From: Rhodomicrobium sp. R_RK_3
GTDB taxonomy: Bacteria; Pseudomonadota; Alphaproteobacteria; Rhizobiales; Rhodomicrobiaceae
Reading direction: 5' to 3'
NCBI RefSeq assembly: GCF_002198715.1
Contig: NZ_MWLK01000032.1
Location: 1 to 64,000 of the forward strand
DNA length: 64,000 nucleotides
Shown: positions 24,233 through 32,420 of the stretch, piece by piece
Layout of the letters: every line of letters starts with the position of its first letter
Position numbering within the stretch: position 1 is the first letter of the stretch
The notes under the pieces: model-generated
Told to the model about the DNA's origin: nothing
What the model saw: the letters and a program-made list of their open reading frames with translations, nothing else
Database searches by the model: none
Program-made: the position numbers and the translations under genes

Positions 24233-26926
24233 CTACCCCAGCCACCCCGTGCGGCGGAAACGTCGGTCGGGTAATGGCAGGCCGCCATTCCTCGCAAAGC
24301 GGATCAAATCCTCCAGCGAATCCGGCGGCAGCGAGGAGGTGCCTGAATCCACCACCGCGAAACGGCCACTCTCGTCCGGCGCCAGCAATTGCAGGCCCCA
24401 ATAGCGGTAGCCCTCGACCAGCCCCGCATCCTGCTCGCCGAACCAGGCCAGCAACTCGCCCGGTCGCAATTGCAGATGATCCGAGAGCGCCTGCATGACC
24501 CGCGCCGGCATCGGCCCGCTGCCGAAATCGACGAGCGCCCGCGCGATCTCCGTGCTGACCCCGGCCCGCTCCAGATAGCTGACATGCATCGCCTCGAGCG
24601 CAACGCGCTGTCCCCGCTGCTCGCCCATCGCGACCAGCGTCAGCACGCCGCTGCCGACCTGCGTCACGGCATTGCCCCAGAAGACGAGGCGCGCGGCCGC
24701 AGCGCTCTCCAGGCATGGGATCGAGGCAGCCGTCTGCGGCGTCCCGGCGGCAAGCGAAGCGACGCCGCGCAGGAAGGCGTCATCCGCGAGCACATCGACG
24801 CCCGAGGCCAGGTTGAGCACGCCGAAGGCCCGCACATGCCAGCGCAAGGCGGTCATCATCAAGCCGCCGGGATGGCGCGCCCCGGGCGCCGACGGCCGCA
24901 TGGCGGGCGATAGCGCGGTGATCTCGCTGCGCGTGAGCCCCGCCAGTCCATGGCGCCCGGCATGAATACCGGTCAGCGCCAGCGCGTCTCGCAGCCGGAG
25001 GCCCAGCGCGTCGAGCAGCGTCATGCCTTGCGGCGTGCAATCCTCCAGGCCGCGCGACAGCCCGGTGCCGAGCCCGCATCCCGAGCCGATATCGGCGGCG
25101 GTGAAGCCATGGAAGGCACGCGGCGCGCTGCGGCTGCAATTGGCGAGCATACGGGCAAAGAAGCGGCCCGGGCCGACCAGCGCATAGGGATCCGCCGCAC
25201 TGCCGCTCTCCTGCCCGCGCAGGGTCTCGCTGCGCAGCGCCTCGAAGAACGCCGCCTGCGAGCCGAGCACCAGTTCGATCTCATCGTCGCGGCCCTCGCC
25301 GGGCAAGCCGCCGGCCGCCAAAAGACTGGGAAAGCCGATGAGGTCCTGCGCATTCTCGCCCAGCGCCAGCATCACGCGCATGAGCTGGCGCCCGTCATCG
25401 TCGAGACGCTCGATATCCTCACTCAGCTCACGGCGCAGGCTGACCCCATACGGCCCGACGACCTCGAGCGTTCGCCGCAACGCCACCTGCGGCTGCGCGA
25501 TCAACCCGCCCCAGGCGGCGGCGGGGCCGGCGGCGGGATAGGCGGTCTCGGCGAATTCGCGCACGCTGGCGCGGACGCGCTCCTTCAGCGCGTCGATGGC
25601 GACGGTGATGGTGGCGGCGAGCGCCGGGTCCTGGCCGAGGCAGAGCATGGCAAGCGGCAGGGCGATGCCGTCGCCGTCGATGATCGAGCGCGAGACATGG
25701 TGAAAACCCTGATCGTTCACCTGCCGCGCGATGGCGGCGACCGGCGCGGCGCCCATTGGCCCTCGGCTGGCATTGTCGGCGACGGCGGCGAGATCGCCGA
25801 ACACCGCCTCCTTCATGCTGGGATCGATGTAGAAAGCGGGCGTGCCGGCAGGATTGCCGGTCCAGCTATGCCACGCGCCAAATCCGAGATGGGTGACGAT
25901 ATGCGAAACCGTCGGCTCGGCGGCGATGAGAATGCGCGCGGCGGTGAGCGGATCGGCCGGGCCGTACGCGGCGAGATCGGCCAGCAATTGCGCGGCGGCG
26001 GCGGGTCCGTGCTCGGCATAGGCGATGGCGAGTTGGGCGGCGGCATATTGTGGATGACCGGTGCGGAAATCGGCCTCCGCCATGTCCAAGGCGTCGAAGA
26101 AAAGCTGGTCCTGCGGGCCGTAGACGAACAGCATCCGGTATTGGCCGTCGATCGCCTGGGGGGTGGGCGTGGCGTCGGCGACGGCGATGAAGATCGCCAG
26201 GATCTCCGCTTCCAGCGCGTCGCTGTCGCCCGTATCGGTCAGATCGTGAAGCCGGTCGATGATCTCGTGCGTCCGGCCCTGGCTGCGCCAAAGCTGGACC
26301 GCCGCCGCGCCGCGGCTGTCGACGATGGCGGCGAATGCCTCCTCGCCCTCGGGCCGGCGGGCCAGCAGATCGGCCTGCAGGGCGGGCAGCAGATCCTCCG
26401 GCGTCGAGGCGAGGCTGGTCGCGTAGAGGATTTCGTCCAGCACCAGCGTTTCCAGCCGGGCCGGATCGGCGGCCGAGGCCATTTCGCGCGCGAGCGCAAG
26501 GCGGGTCTCGTCGAGGAAGGCCAGCACCGTCCCGGCCGCGAGGGGCGTGTCCTCACGCAAATTCGGGTTGGCAATCAATGCGTCAGCGACGCTCTGCCCG
26601 TGCTCCCCGGCGATCTGGGCCAGCCGGTCGCCGGACACCGTGACATATTCCGTCTTGCCGAAAGTGCCGTCGGCGGCCGGGCGCTTCGTGCCGCCGTCGC
26701 CATGGGCGCTCTCGCTGAAAACCGTGAGCAGGAAACCGCCGGCGCCATTCGCCGCCATGCCATCCGGCGTGTCGTCGCCGTCGCCGGAATGCCGTTCCCG
26801 CTTCTCCTGCTCGATCTGGATGGCGTCGGAAAATTGCGCGGCGGCTCCGCTCTTGCCGCCCGCATCCGTGCTGTCCGGTTCGCCCGGGATGGCGGGGCTG
26901 CCCCCGATGCTATCGGCCGAATGCAT
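24233..26926 (-). CDS. Large protein of unknown function with LysM-like domain
   Basis: 897 residues, not recognised as any characterised protein. Residues 1-88 are acidic, glycine-rich and probably disordered. Residues 93-139 form a LysM-like motif (VTVSGDRLAQIAGEHG, then ALIANPNL and AAGTVLAFLD). The remaining 750 residues are alanine-rich and mostly helical, with many YGPADP/ARILIAAEP-type helices and no catalytic motif I can name. No signal peptide or membrane segment is evident, so it would have to be intracellular or exported by another route. The ATG at 26926 is chosen for its GGAGGAAG site; a TTG at 26941 is an alternative. It lies downstream of, and in the same direction as, the haem peroxidase, separated by 250 bases with two hairpins. 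LysM could bind glycan; that is only inference. Confidence 0.75.
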   Translation of the reverse strand: MHSADSIGGSPAIPGEPDSTDAGGKSGAAAQFSDAIQIEQEKRERHSGDGDDTPDGMAANGAGGFLLTVFSESAHGDGGTKRPAADGTFGKTEYVTVSGDRLAQIAGEHGQSVADALIANPNLREDTPLAAGTVLAFLDETRLALAREMASAADPARLETLVLDEILYATSLASTPEDLLPALQADLLARRPEGEEAFAAIVDSRGAAAVQLWRSQGRTHEIIDRLHDLTDTGDSDALEAEILAIFIAVADATPTPQAIDGQYRMLFVYGPQDQLFFDALDMAEADFRTGHPQYAAAQLAIAYAEHGPAAAAQLLADLAAYGPADPLTAARILIAAEPTVSHIVTHLGFGAWHSWTGNPAGTPAFYIDPSMKEAVFGDLAAVADNASRGPMGAAPVAAIARQVNDQGFHHVSRSIIDGDGIALPLAMLCLGQDPALAATITVAIDALKERVRASVREFAETAYPAAGPAAAWGGLIAQPQVALRRTLEVVGPYGVSLRRELSEDIERLDDDGRQLMRVMLALGENAQDLIGFPSLLAAGGLPGEGRDDEIELVLGSQAAFFEALRSETLRGQESGSAADPYALVGPGRFFARMLANCSRSAPRAFHGFTAADIGSGCGLGTGLSRGLEDCTPQGMTLLDALGLRLRDALALTGIHAGRHGLAGLTRSEITALSPAMRPSAPGARHPGGLMMTALRWHVRAFGVLNLASGVDVLADDAFLRGVASLAAGTPQTAASIPCLESAAAARLVFWGNAVTQVGSGVLTLVAMGEQRGQRVALEAMHVSYLERAGVSTEIARALVDFGSGPMPARVMQALSDHLQLRPGELLAWFGEQDAGLVEGYRYWGLQLLAPDESGRFAVVDSGTSSLPPDSLEDLIRFARNGGLPLPDRRFRRTGWLG

Positions 26927-27053
26927 GTCCGCTTCCTCCAAACGTCAAGCCACCCCTTTGGGGGAACAGAATTGGGAGCTCCACCAAATGGCGAGCCCCA
27001 GGACAGCCCTAGGTCAGCCGCGGCCTGGCATAATAGTGGAAGTTTAAACAAAC

Positions 27054-27078
27054 GGCCATCGGCATTACACCGATGGCC
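27054..27078 (-). terminator. Stem-loop, 9-bp perfect stem, between peroxidase and LysM gene
   Basis: GGCCATCGG and CCGATGGCC flank a 7-nt loop. On the minus strand it is followed by GTTTGTTT. It may be a weak terminator after the peroxidase gene, or a leader hairpin for the LysM gene 130 bases downstream. Confidence 0.5.
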
Positions 27079-27106
27079 ATAAGTAAAGATGCGCCTTACT
27101 GTTGAT

Positions 27107-27149
27107 AAATCGCAGCTTCACTCCTCTTCGGGGGAGGATGCTGCGATTT
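27107..27149 (-). terminator. Stem-loop downstream of the haem peroxidase gene
   Basis: AAATCGCAGC and GCTGCGATTT flank an inner CTCCTC/GAGG helix, giving a long near-perfect hairpin 30 bases after the peroxidase stop. AT-rich ends on both sides make it a plausible bidirectional terminator, though the U-run is short. Confidence 0.6.
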
Positions 27150-27178
27150 GATCTCAAGCTGATCGGGACGGGCGCGGA

Positions 27179-29314
27179 TTAATCGCCGTAGGCAACGCCG
27201 GCATCCCGCAGGAAGTTGGCGATCGCGTAGCGGTCGCCGCCATCCCGGCCGTAGCGCGTCGGATAGGAGCCGCTGCCCTTGATCTGCGGACGGTAGTCCA
27301 GCCCCTTGCCGGTCGCCTCGCGATAATGCTCGAGCAGGCCGGTGAGCACTTCGCCGACGATGGCCGCGCCGACCGGGCCGAGGCGGTGGCCGCCATCATA
27401 GCCGTTGTCCTCGTCGTCATAGCGGCGCGGACCGCCATAGGGGCCTTGCGCCGAGGTCCGCCGGAAGCCGCCATCGCGGTGCCGGAAGTCGCCGCTGACC
27501 CGCTCGCCGTCCCCATCCTGCAGGCGGTGCAGATGGGTGCGGCTGCCGAAGACGCTGGCTTCCTGCAGCACATAGTACCAGAGCGGCGTCTCGCCATCGC
27601 CGAGGAAATGCTGGACGCGCTCGTCCGGCCGCAGCAGATAGGCGCGCCACGGCTCGCCGCGATAGGGCGCGCCCCGGCCGAGCAACCCGCGCGAGGCGAG
27701 CGCCGGCAGCATCTCCTCCGCGACGCGCTGGCCCGAAGGCAGGCGCAGGGTCACGCCGCGAATGAGGTTGCGGGCCGCCAGCGAGCCGAGATCGTCTTCG
27801 CCGACGACATTGCTGCGGCCGAGCCTGTGCAGGCTGCGCACCAGTTCGGGATCGATGCGGCGCGCCCAGTTGAAGCCGTAGGGCGTCTCGCGGTCGAGAT
27901 GGAAGAAATAGCGCCAGTCGACCAGATGGCGCGGGGCCACCGGCTCGAAGGCGCGCGGGGCGCCGTCGCGGCCATCGGAGAGCAGATAGGTCTCGACGCC
28001 CTCGCGCAGCACATAGCGGTCGCGCACCTGGCTGTGGCCGAAGCGGAAGGCGGCGGCGGAGAATTCCACCGGGATATAGGCGTCGCGCACGCGGCCGTCA
28101 TGATCGCGGAAGCCGCCGGGGAAGTAGAAGTCGCGGCCCTTCTTGAACAGGCTGGCGGTGTGCTGCGGACCGATCACCCAGGGCAGATAATCCTCGGCGA
28201 TCATCCGGTGGTAGAAATGGATGACGTGGTCCTTGGCGATGGCGAAGATCTTGGCCTTGGCGTTGTCGGGCAGCGCCTCGGCCAGCTCCTGCGTGTCGCA
28301 GGAGCGCTCGCCCCGGCAGAATTCGCGCCGCTCGTCGCCGAAATCGCGCTCGACCAGAATATCGACCGTGCGGTTGTGGAAGGCGACGAACGCCGCATGG
28401 AGCTGGGACAGCACGACATTCTCGTCGTCGCGCGGATCGCCGAGCAGGGCGACGGCATCGCCGCCGGCCGGGCCGTCATAATGGCCGGCGCGGGTGCGGA
28501 ACAGGTCGTAGCGCGGCGCCTCGCCTTCGGTCAGCAGCCGCCCGACGCGGATATAGGGCAGCCGGTAGAGATGCGGCGTGCGCTCGGGGCCGCCGCCATA
28601 GACGCTGTCGAGGTCGAGATCGGGCGTGCGGGAATTCTCCAGGTCGTCATCGCCCCGGATCTCGCGGCCGAGCTGGCTCCGCGCGTCGAAGGTGACGTCA
28701 TGATTGATGAATTGGCCGAAAAACGTGTAGCCCGCCGGAGTCTCGCTGTCGCCGGCCGGATCGCCCGGCTCGCCATCCTCGACCATCGAGCGGCCGAGCG
28801 CCTTCAGCGCGCCGATCGAGGGCGCGTGCTCGCCGGCTTCGGGGAAGAGGCGGCCAAAGCCCCGGGCCTGTTTCTCGGCATAGCTGCGGAACGGGGCGTG
28901 ATCCTCGTCGCGGTCAAAGTCCCGGTCGTCGCGCTCGCGGTCGCGCTCTTCCTCGCGCTCCTCATAGCGGCGCTCTTCGGCGAAGAAGCGCTTATGCGTG
29001 GGATATGGCACGGAGCGCGTGATATAGGGCGCGCCCTCGTCGCCGGGGCCGCTTTCGACGAAATCGGGGCGGCCGTAATAGGTCTTGCGCTCGGGCAGCG
29101 GCGGCCAGCCGACGCGCGGGGCGTAGAGCGGCTCATAGGGCTGCCCCTCGCCGGGGGTGTTGAACATGCCGCTGTCGTTTTGCGGACCGGCATAAGCGGG
29201 ATGACCGGCGGCCAGCCATCCGCAGAAGGCCGCGGCGATCACCGCGCTGCCGGATGCGGGGACAGATCGGTTGAACGCGCGGGAAAGCGCGGACCGGAAC
29301 GCGGGAAAACTCAT
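27179..29314 (-). CDS. Secreted animal-type haem peroxidase
   Basis: A 711-residue member of the peroxidase-cyclooxygenase (animal haem peroxidase) superfamily. A signal peptide ends near AAGHPAYA. The distal haem motif FGQFINHD has His205. The arginine region is GDPRDDEN, followed by LHAAFVAFHNR. The proximal motif FRFGHS has His427. These match the distal His, catalytic Arg and proximal His arrangement of the superfamily. A highly charged Arg/Glu/Asp stretch (around residues 110-140) is unusual. It would act in the periplasm or outside the cell on halides, pseudohalides or phenols; the substrate is unknown. A TAAGGAG site precedes the ATG. The gene may be co-transcribed with the LysM gene downstream. 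Confidence 0.88.
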   Translation of the reverse strand: MSFPAFRSALSRAFNRSVPASGSAVIAAAFCGWLAAGHPAYAGPQNDSGMFNTPGEGQPYEPLYAPRVGWPPLPERKTYYGRPDFVESGPGDEGAPYITRSVPYPTHKRFFAEERRYEEREEERDRERDDRDFDRDEDHAPFRSYAEKQARGFGRLFPEAGEHAPSIGALKALGRSMVEDGEPGDPAGDSETPAGYTFFGQFINHDVTFDARSQLGREIRGDDDLENSRTPDLDLDSVYGGGPERTPHLYRLPYIRVGRLLTEGEAPRYDLFRTRAGHYDGPAGGDAVALLGDPRDDENVVLSQLHAAFVAFHNRTVDILVERDFGDERREFCRGERSCDTQELAEALPDNAKAKIFAIAKDHVIHFYHRMIAEDYLPWVIGPQHTASLFKKGRDFYFPGGFRDHDGRVRDAYIPVEFSAAAFRFGHSQVRDRYVLREGVETYLLSDGRDGAPRAFEPVAPRHLVDWRYFFHLDRETPYGFNWARRIDPELVRSLHRLGRSNVVGEDDLGSLAARNLIRGVTLRLPSGQRVAEEMLPALASRGLLGRGAPYRGEPWRAYLLRPDERVQHFLGDGETPLWYYVLQEASVFGSRTHLHRLQDGDGERVSGDFRHRDGGFRRTSAQGPYGGPRRYDDEDNGYDGGHRLGPVGAAIVGEVLTGLLEHYREATGKGLDYRPQIKGSGSYPTRYGRDGGDRYAIANFLRDAGVAYGD

Positions 29315-29442
29315 GACCAGACTCCTTACCTAAGCCGGAGTTTCCCGCGCGGGAATTAAAGAAAAGTGAAATATTCTCAATTTGAATAAAAAGCTTCAGT
29401 CCACTGAGGTGCGGACTGGCGATCAGATCTCCTGAACGCAAA

Positions 29443-29474
29443 GGGCCGGCCGGACATTGCTGCCCGACCGGCCC
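29443..29474 (-). terminator. GC-rich stem-loop after the DUF3309 gene
   Basis: GGGCCGGTCGG and CCGGCCGGCCC form a strong hairpin about 27 bases after the DUF3309 stop and just upstream of the peroxidase promoter region, followed by TTTGCG. It is a probable terminator for the 30.6-29.5 kb unit. Confidence 0.6.
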
Positions 29475-29500
29475 GAAGGCGAATGCGGTTCCTGCGAAAT

Positions 29501-29659
29501 CTAAACGCGGCCGACCAAGGCGAGGACCAAGAGCACCACGAGCACCAGCCCGAGAATGCCCGAGGGTCCATAACCCCAGGCGCGGCTATAGGGCCACGCC
29601 GGGAATACGCCGACCAGCAACAAAATCAGAATGACGAGCAGTAAAGTCGAAGACGTCAT
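29501..29659 (-). CDS. DUF3309 family small membrane protein
   Basis: A 52-residue hydrophobic protein (MTSSTLLLVILILLLVG, PAWPYSRAWGYGPSG, then a second hydrophobic segment ending GRV). This is the DUF3309 pattern: two membrane segments around a conserved WPYSRxWGYGPSG loop. It has a GAAGGGG ribosome binding site. Function is unknown; members are common in stress-induced loci of alphaproteobacteria. It follows the membrane protein gene at 29699 by 39 bases and may share its transcript. Confidence 0.85.
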   Translation of the reverse strand: MTSSTLLLVILILLLVGVFPAWPYSRAWGYGPSGILGLVLVVLLVLALVGRV

Positions 29660-29698
29660 GATTACCCCTTCTTTGCTGAAAGACCGAGGCAGCCTGGC

Positions 29699-30574
29699 TT
29701 AGCGCCAGGTGCCGTCGTCCCGGTGTCTGCCGCCGGACGTGCCGCCCCACCAGGCGGCAAGACCTGCTGCGAACATGATGAAAACGATCCAGAAGCCGGC
29801 GAAGGAGGTCGCCTTGCGCGCATTGTCGGCGACTTCGAGCGCCTTGGCCTTGGCGTTGTCATAGGCCTGCCGGACGCGGGCCTCGGCTTCTTCCGGCGTC
29901 AGACCGGTGCGATCGTGCAGGAGCTGGGCGAGATATTGCCGGTCCTGATCGGGAAGCGAGCCCTGCGCCAGGCCATTGGCCAGGATGCGGCCGATCTCGC
30001 GGCGCGTTGCCTCGGTGGTCTCGGGCTGCTGCTGGGTGCCGGTATTGGGCTGAGCGCCGCTCGGGCGCAGCAGGGTATCGACGATATAGGCCGGGTCGGC
30101 CTCGCGGGCGCCGGTCGCGGCGGTCTGGCCGACGAACTGGGCGGCCTGTCCGGCGACCTGCGCGCCGGTGCGGGCGGCGCTGCTGGCGGCCATGCCGGCG
30201 ATGGCGAGGCCGGCGACGATCGCCAGAGCCCAGACCGCGATGCCGGTGACGCCGTCGCGGAAGGCGACTTCATCGGGCATGGCGTCGGGGGTGCGGGGGC
30301 GCAGGCGGGCGGCGATATAGGCGCCCATGCCGATCGAATAGATCTGCACCAGCGCGAACCAGACGGCGGCGGCGATGGTCAGCTTGACGGCGGAGTCCGA
30401 GTTGAACTCATAGGGCGAAACCGAGATCAGCCCGATGGCGGAGCCGAAGGTCAGAAGCAGCCACGACAGGGCGGTGGCGGTGATGGCGCCGACAATGATG
30501 CCGGACCAATCGATATAGGAGGTCGGCTCGACCGTAATGACCTCGGCAGGGACGGCCTGCATGGCTGGAGACAT
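29699..30574 (-). CDS. Membrane protein with four predicted helices (PhnA-like annotation in relatives)
   Basis: 291 residues. Hydrophobic segments are near residues 20-45, 60-85, 105-130 and at the C-terminus (FAGFWIVFIMFAAGLAAWWGG). Between them lies a soluble region (about 150-245) rich in Gln/Ala/Arg. Similar proteins in Hyphomicrobiales are labelled PhnA-like, but there is no relation to phosphonate metabolism. The start at 30574 has a GAGGAA site; longer frames lack similarity. A GGAAC-N17-CATT promoter-like pair lies upstream, divergent from the ferritin-like gene. Stress-related function is inferred. Confidence 0.75.
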   Translation of the reverse strand: MSPAMQAVPAEVITVEPTSYIDWSGIIVGAITATALSWLLLTFGSAIGLISVSPYEFNSDSAVKLTIAAAVWFALVQIYSIGMGAYIAARLRPRTPDAMPDEVAFRDGVTGIAVWALAIVAGLAIAGMAASSAARTGAQVAGQAAQFVGQTAATGAREADPAYIVDTLLRPSGAQPNTGTQQQPETTEATRREIGRILANGLAQGSLPDQDRQYLAQLLHDRTGLTPEEAEARVRQAYDNAKAKALEVADNARKATSFAGFWIVFIMFAAGLAAWWGGTSGGRHRDDGTWR

Positions 30575-30643
30575 GGCATTTCCTCGGATGAATTGAGAGT
30601 GCTGACGCGGGCTGCGCGGACACGAGTACCGTTCGGTCAGGCT

Positions 30644-30669
30644 AATGCCGGGGGTCGGATGAAAGTTCC
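30644..30669 (-). promoter_or_regulatory. EcfG-like promoter for the 30574 gene
   Basis: On the minus strand GGAAC (30669-30665), a 17-base spacer and CATT (30647-30644) approximate the EcfG general-stress sigma consensus GGAAC-N16/17-CGTT, with one mismatch in the -10. A second such site points the other way 80 bases away. Confidence 0.4.
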
Positions 30670-30748
30670 GCCGCAGACCGCCCGGCGGGCCGCCGCTCCA
30701 GGCGCCTTGGGGGCATCGCGATTCCCGGCGCGCGCGATGTCCGGCCAC

Positions 30749-30774
30749 GGAACGCCGGAGGTCTGCGCGGGGTT
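30749..30774 (+). promoter_or_regulatory. EcfG-like promoter for the ferritin-like gene at 30817
   Basis: GGAAC (30749-30753), a 17-base spacer and GGTT (30771-30774) match the EcfG consensus with one mismatch. It lies 43 bases before the ATG, a natural promoter distance. The downstream gene family (DUF892) is often part of the general stress response. Confidence 0.5.
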
Positions 30775-30816
30775 AATCCAGCTCGCAGCAGTCAAACGCC
30801 ATCGGAGGCCACTAAA

Positions 30817-31311
30817 ATGGCAGAAGCACCCACGAATTTGAACGAGCTCTTCATGCACACGCTGAAGGATGTCTATTACGCCGAAAACCAGATCACCAAG
30901 GCGCTGCCGAAAATGGCGGCCAAGGCGACATCGGCCGAATTGCGCAAGGGTTTCGAGACCCATCTCACCGAGACCAAGCAGCAGATCAAGCGGCTGGAAC
31001 AGGTCTTCAAGCTGTGCGGGGAGAAGCCGAGCGGCGAGAAATGCCCGGCCATCGAGGGCATTCTGGAGGAAGGCGCCGAGCTGATGAGCGAGATCAAGCC
31101 GGGCGAAACCCTCGACGCGGCGATGATTGCCGCCGCCCAGGCCGTCGAGCATTATGAGATCGCCCGCTATGGCGCGCTGGTGGCCTGGGCCAAGGAGCTC
31201 GGCATGACCGACGCCCGCAACCTGCTGCGCGATACGCTCGGCGAGGAGAAGGACACCGACAGCAAGCTGAACCGGCTCGCCGAGGATAAGCTCAACAAGA
31301 AGGCGGCTTGA
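30817..31311 (+). CDS. YciE/YciF-family ferritin-like protein (DUF892)
   Basis: A 164-residue four-helix bundle protein of the DUF892 family (LKDVYYAENQITKALPKMA; HLTETKQQIKRLEQVF; AQAVEHYEIARYG). The Glu/His positions of the di-iron site (YYAEN, THLTE, EHYE) are all present. YciE/YciF proteins are stress-induced and possibly store or handle iron, or scavenge peroxide. An EcfG-like promoter lies upstream. The gene leads into the LigD-type polymerase 70 bases downstream. A second paralogue is encoded at 34010-34510. Confidence 0.93.
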   Translation: MAEAPTNLNELFMHTLKDVYYAENQITKALPKMAAKATSAELRKGFETHLTETKQQIKRLEQVFKLCGEKPSGEKCPAIEGILEEGAELMSEIKPGETLDAAMIAAAQAVEHYEIARYGALVAWAKELGMTDARNLLRDTLGEEKDTDSKLNRLAEDKLNKKAA

Positions 31312-31381
31312 GGGTCAGGACTTGGCATCAAGGAGGGCGGCGCGGTGCGCCGCTCTTCCCCGTAAGCACAGGAGCGGCAGC

Positions 31382-32323
31382 GTGGTTCAGGATACGGACG
31401 TCAAGGCGCCGGCGCGCAGCGAAGTGGCGGGCGTGCGGCTGTCGAGCCCCGACAAGGTTTTGTTTCCCAAGCAGGGACTGACGAAGGCGGACCTCGCCGC
31501 CTATTACGAGATCGCCGGCGAGCGGATGCTGGCTCAGAGCGCCGGTCGGCCGCTCAGCCTCGTGCGCTGTCCGCAAGGGCGCTCCAGCAAATGCTTTTTC
31601 CAGAAGCACGACCAGGGCGGCTTCCCCGACGCGATCAAATCGATCGAGATCACCGAAGGCTCCGGCACGCTCGCGAGCTATTATTATCTCGACAATCTCG
31701 CCTCGATCATCGCCGGGGTGCAGATGGGCGTCTTGGAATTCCACATCTGGGGCTGCCACATCGACCGGCTCGAGCAGCCCGACCGGCTGGTCTTCGACCT
31801 CGACCCGGACGAGACGCTGCAATTCGCCGACGTGCAGCAGGCGGCGGCCGACGTCCGCGACCGGCTCGCCGCGCTCGGCCTGAAAAGCTGGCCGCTTCTG
31901 ACCGGCGGCAAGGGCATCCACGTCGTCGCCCCGCTCGCCCGGCGCGGCGGCTGGGACGATCTGAAGATTTTCGCGCGCGGCTTTGCCCGGACGCTGGTCG
32001 ATGCGGAGCCGGAGCGCTTCCTTGCCAAAGCCAGCAAGGCCAGCCGCAAGGGCCGCATCTTCATCGACTGGCTTCGTAATGACCGCGGCTCAACCGCCAT
32101 CTCCCCCTACTCTACCCGCGCCCGCGAAGGCGCGCCCATCGCCATGCCGGTCACCTGGGACGAGCTTCCCAGCATCGCAAGCGCTCACATCTTCACGCTC
32201 GGCAATGCCGCCGCGCGGCTGCGCGAGCCCGACCCCTGGGCGGATATGGGCAAGGCCAGCCAATCGCTGACCAAGGCGATGGTGGCGAAGATGGAAGCCG
32301 CCGCCGGCGGGCCGTCCCGTTAA
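31382..32323 (+). CDS. Stand-alone LigD-type DNA polymerase/primase
   Basis: A 313-residue protein corresponding only to the archaeo-eukaryotic primase-type polymerase domain of LigD. It has the catalytic aspartates VFDLDPDE, the nucleotide-binding TGGKGIHVVAPL block (His) and the RIFIDWLRN motif, whose third Asp completes the metal site. Ligase and nuclease domains are absent. In bacterial non-homologous end joining this domain fills gaps and adds nucleotides, with Ku and LigD; neither is in this window. The GTG at 31382 is chosen for its AGGAGC site; the frame continues upstream to a TTG without similarity. It probably shares the transcript of the ferritin-like gene. Confidence 0.9.
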   Translation: MVQDTDVKAPARSEVAGVRLSSPDKVLFPKQGLTKADLAAYYEIAGERMLAQSAGRPLSLVRCPQGRSSKCFFQKHDQGGFPDAIKSIEITEGSGTLASYYYLDNLASIIAGVQMGVLEFHIWGCHIDRLEQPDRLVFDLDPDETLQFADVQQAAADVRDRLAALGLKSWPLLTGGKGIHVVAPLARRGGWDDLKIFARGFARTLVDAEPERFLAKASKASRKGRIFIDWLRNDRGSTAISPYSTRAREGAPIAMPVTWDELPSIASAHIFTLGNAAARLREPDPWADMGKASQSLTKAMVAKMEAAAGGPSR

Positions 32324-32420
32324 TCCGCGCGAAACGATATTTGCCGGTTTGATCGGCGGCTTTAGGCAGCGGTCAACCCGAATGCTGTAATCCGGTCGCC
32401 GCGGGTCAGAGGCCGCGCGG

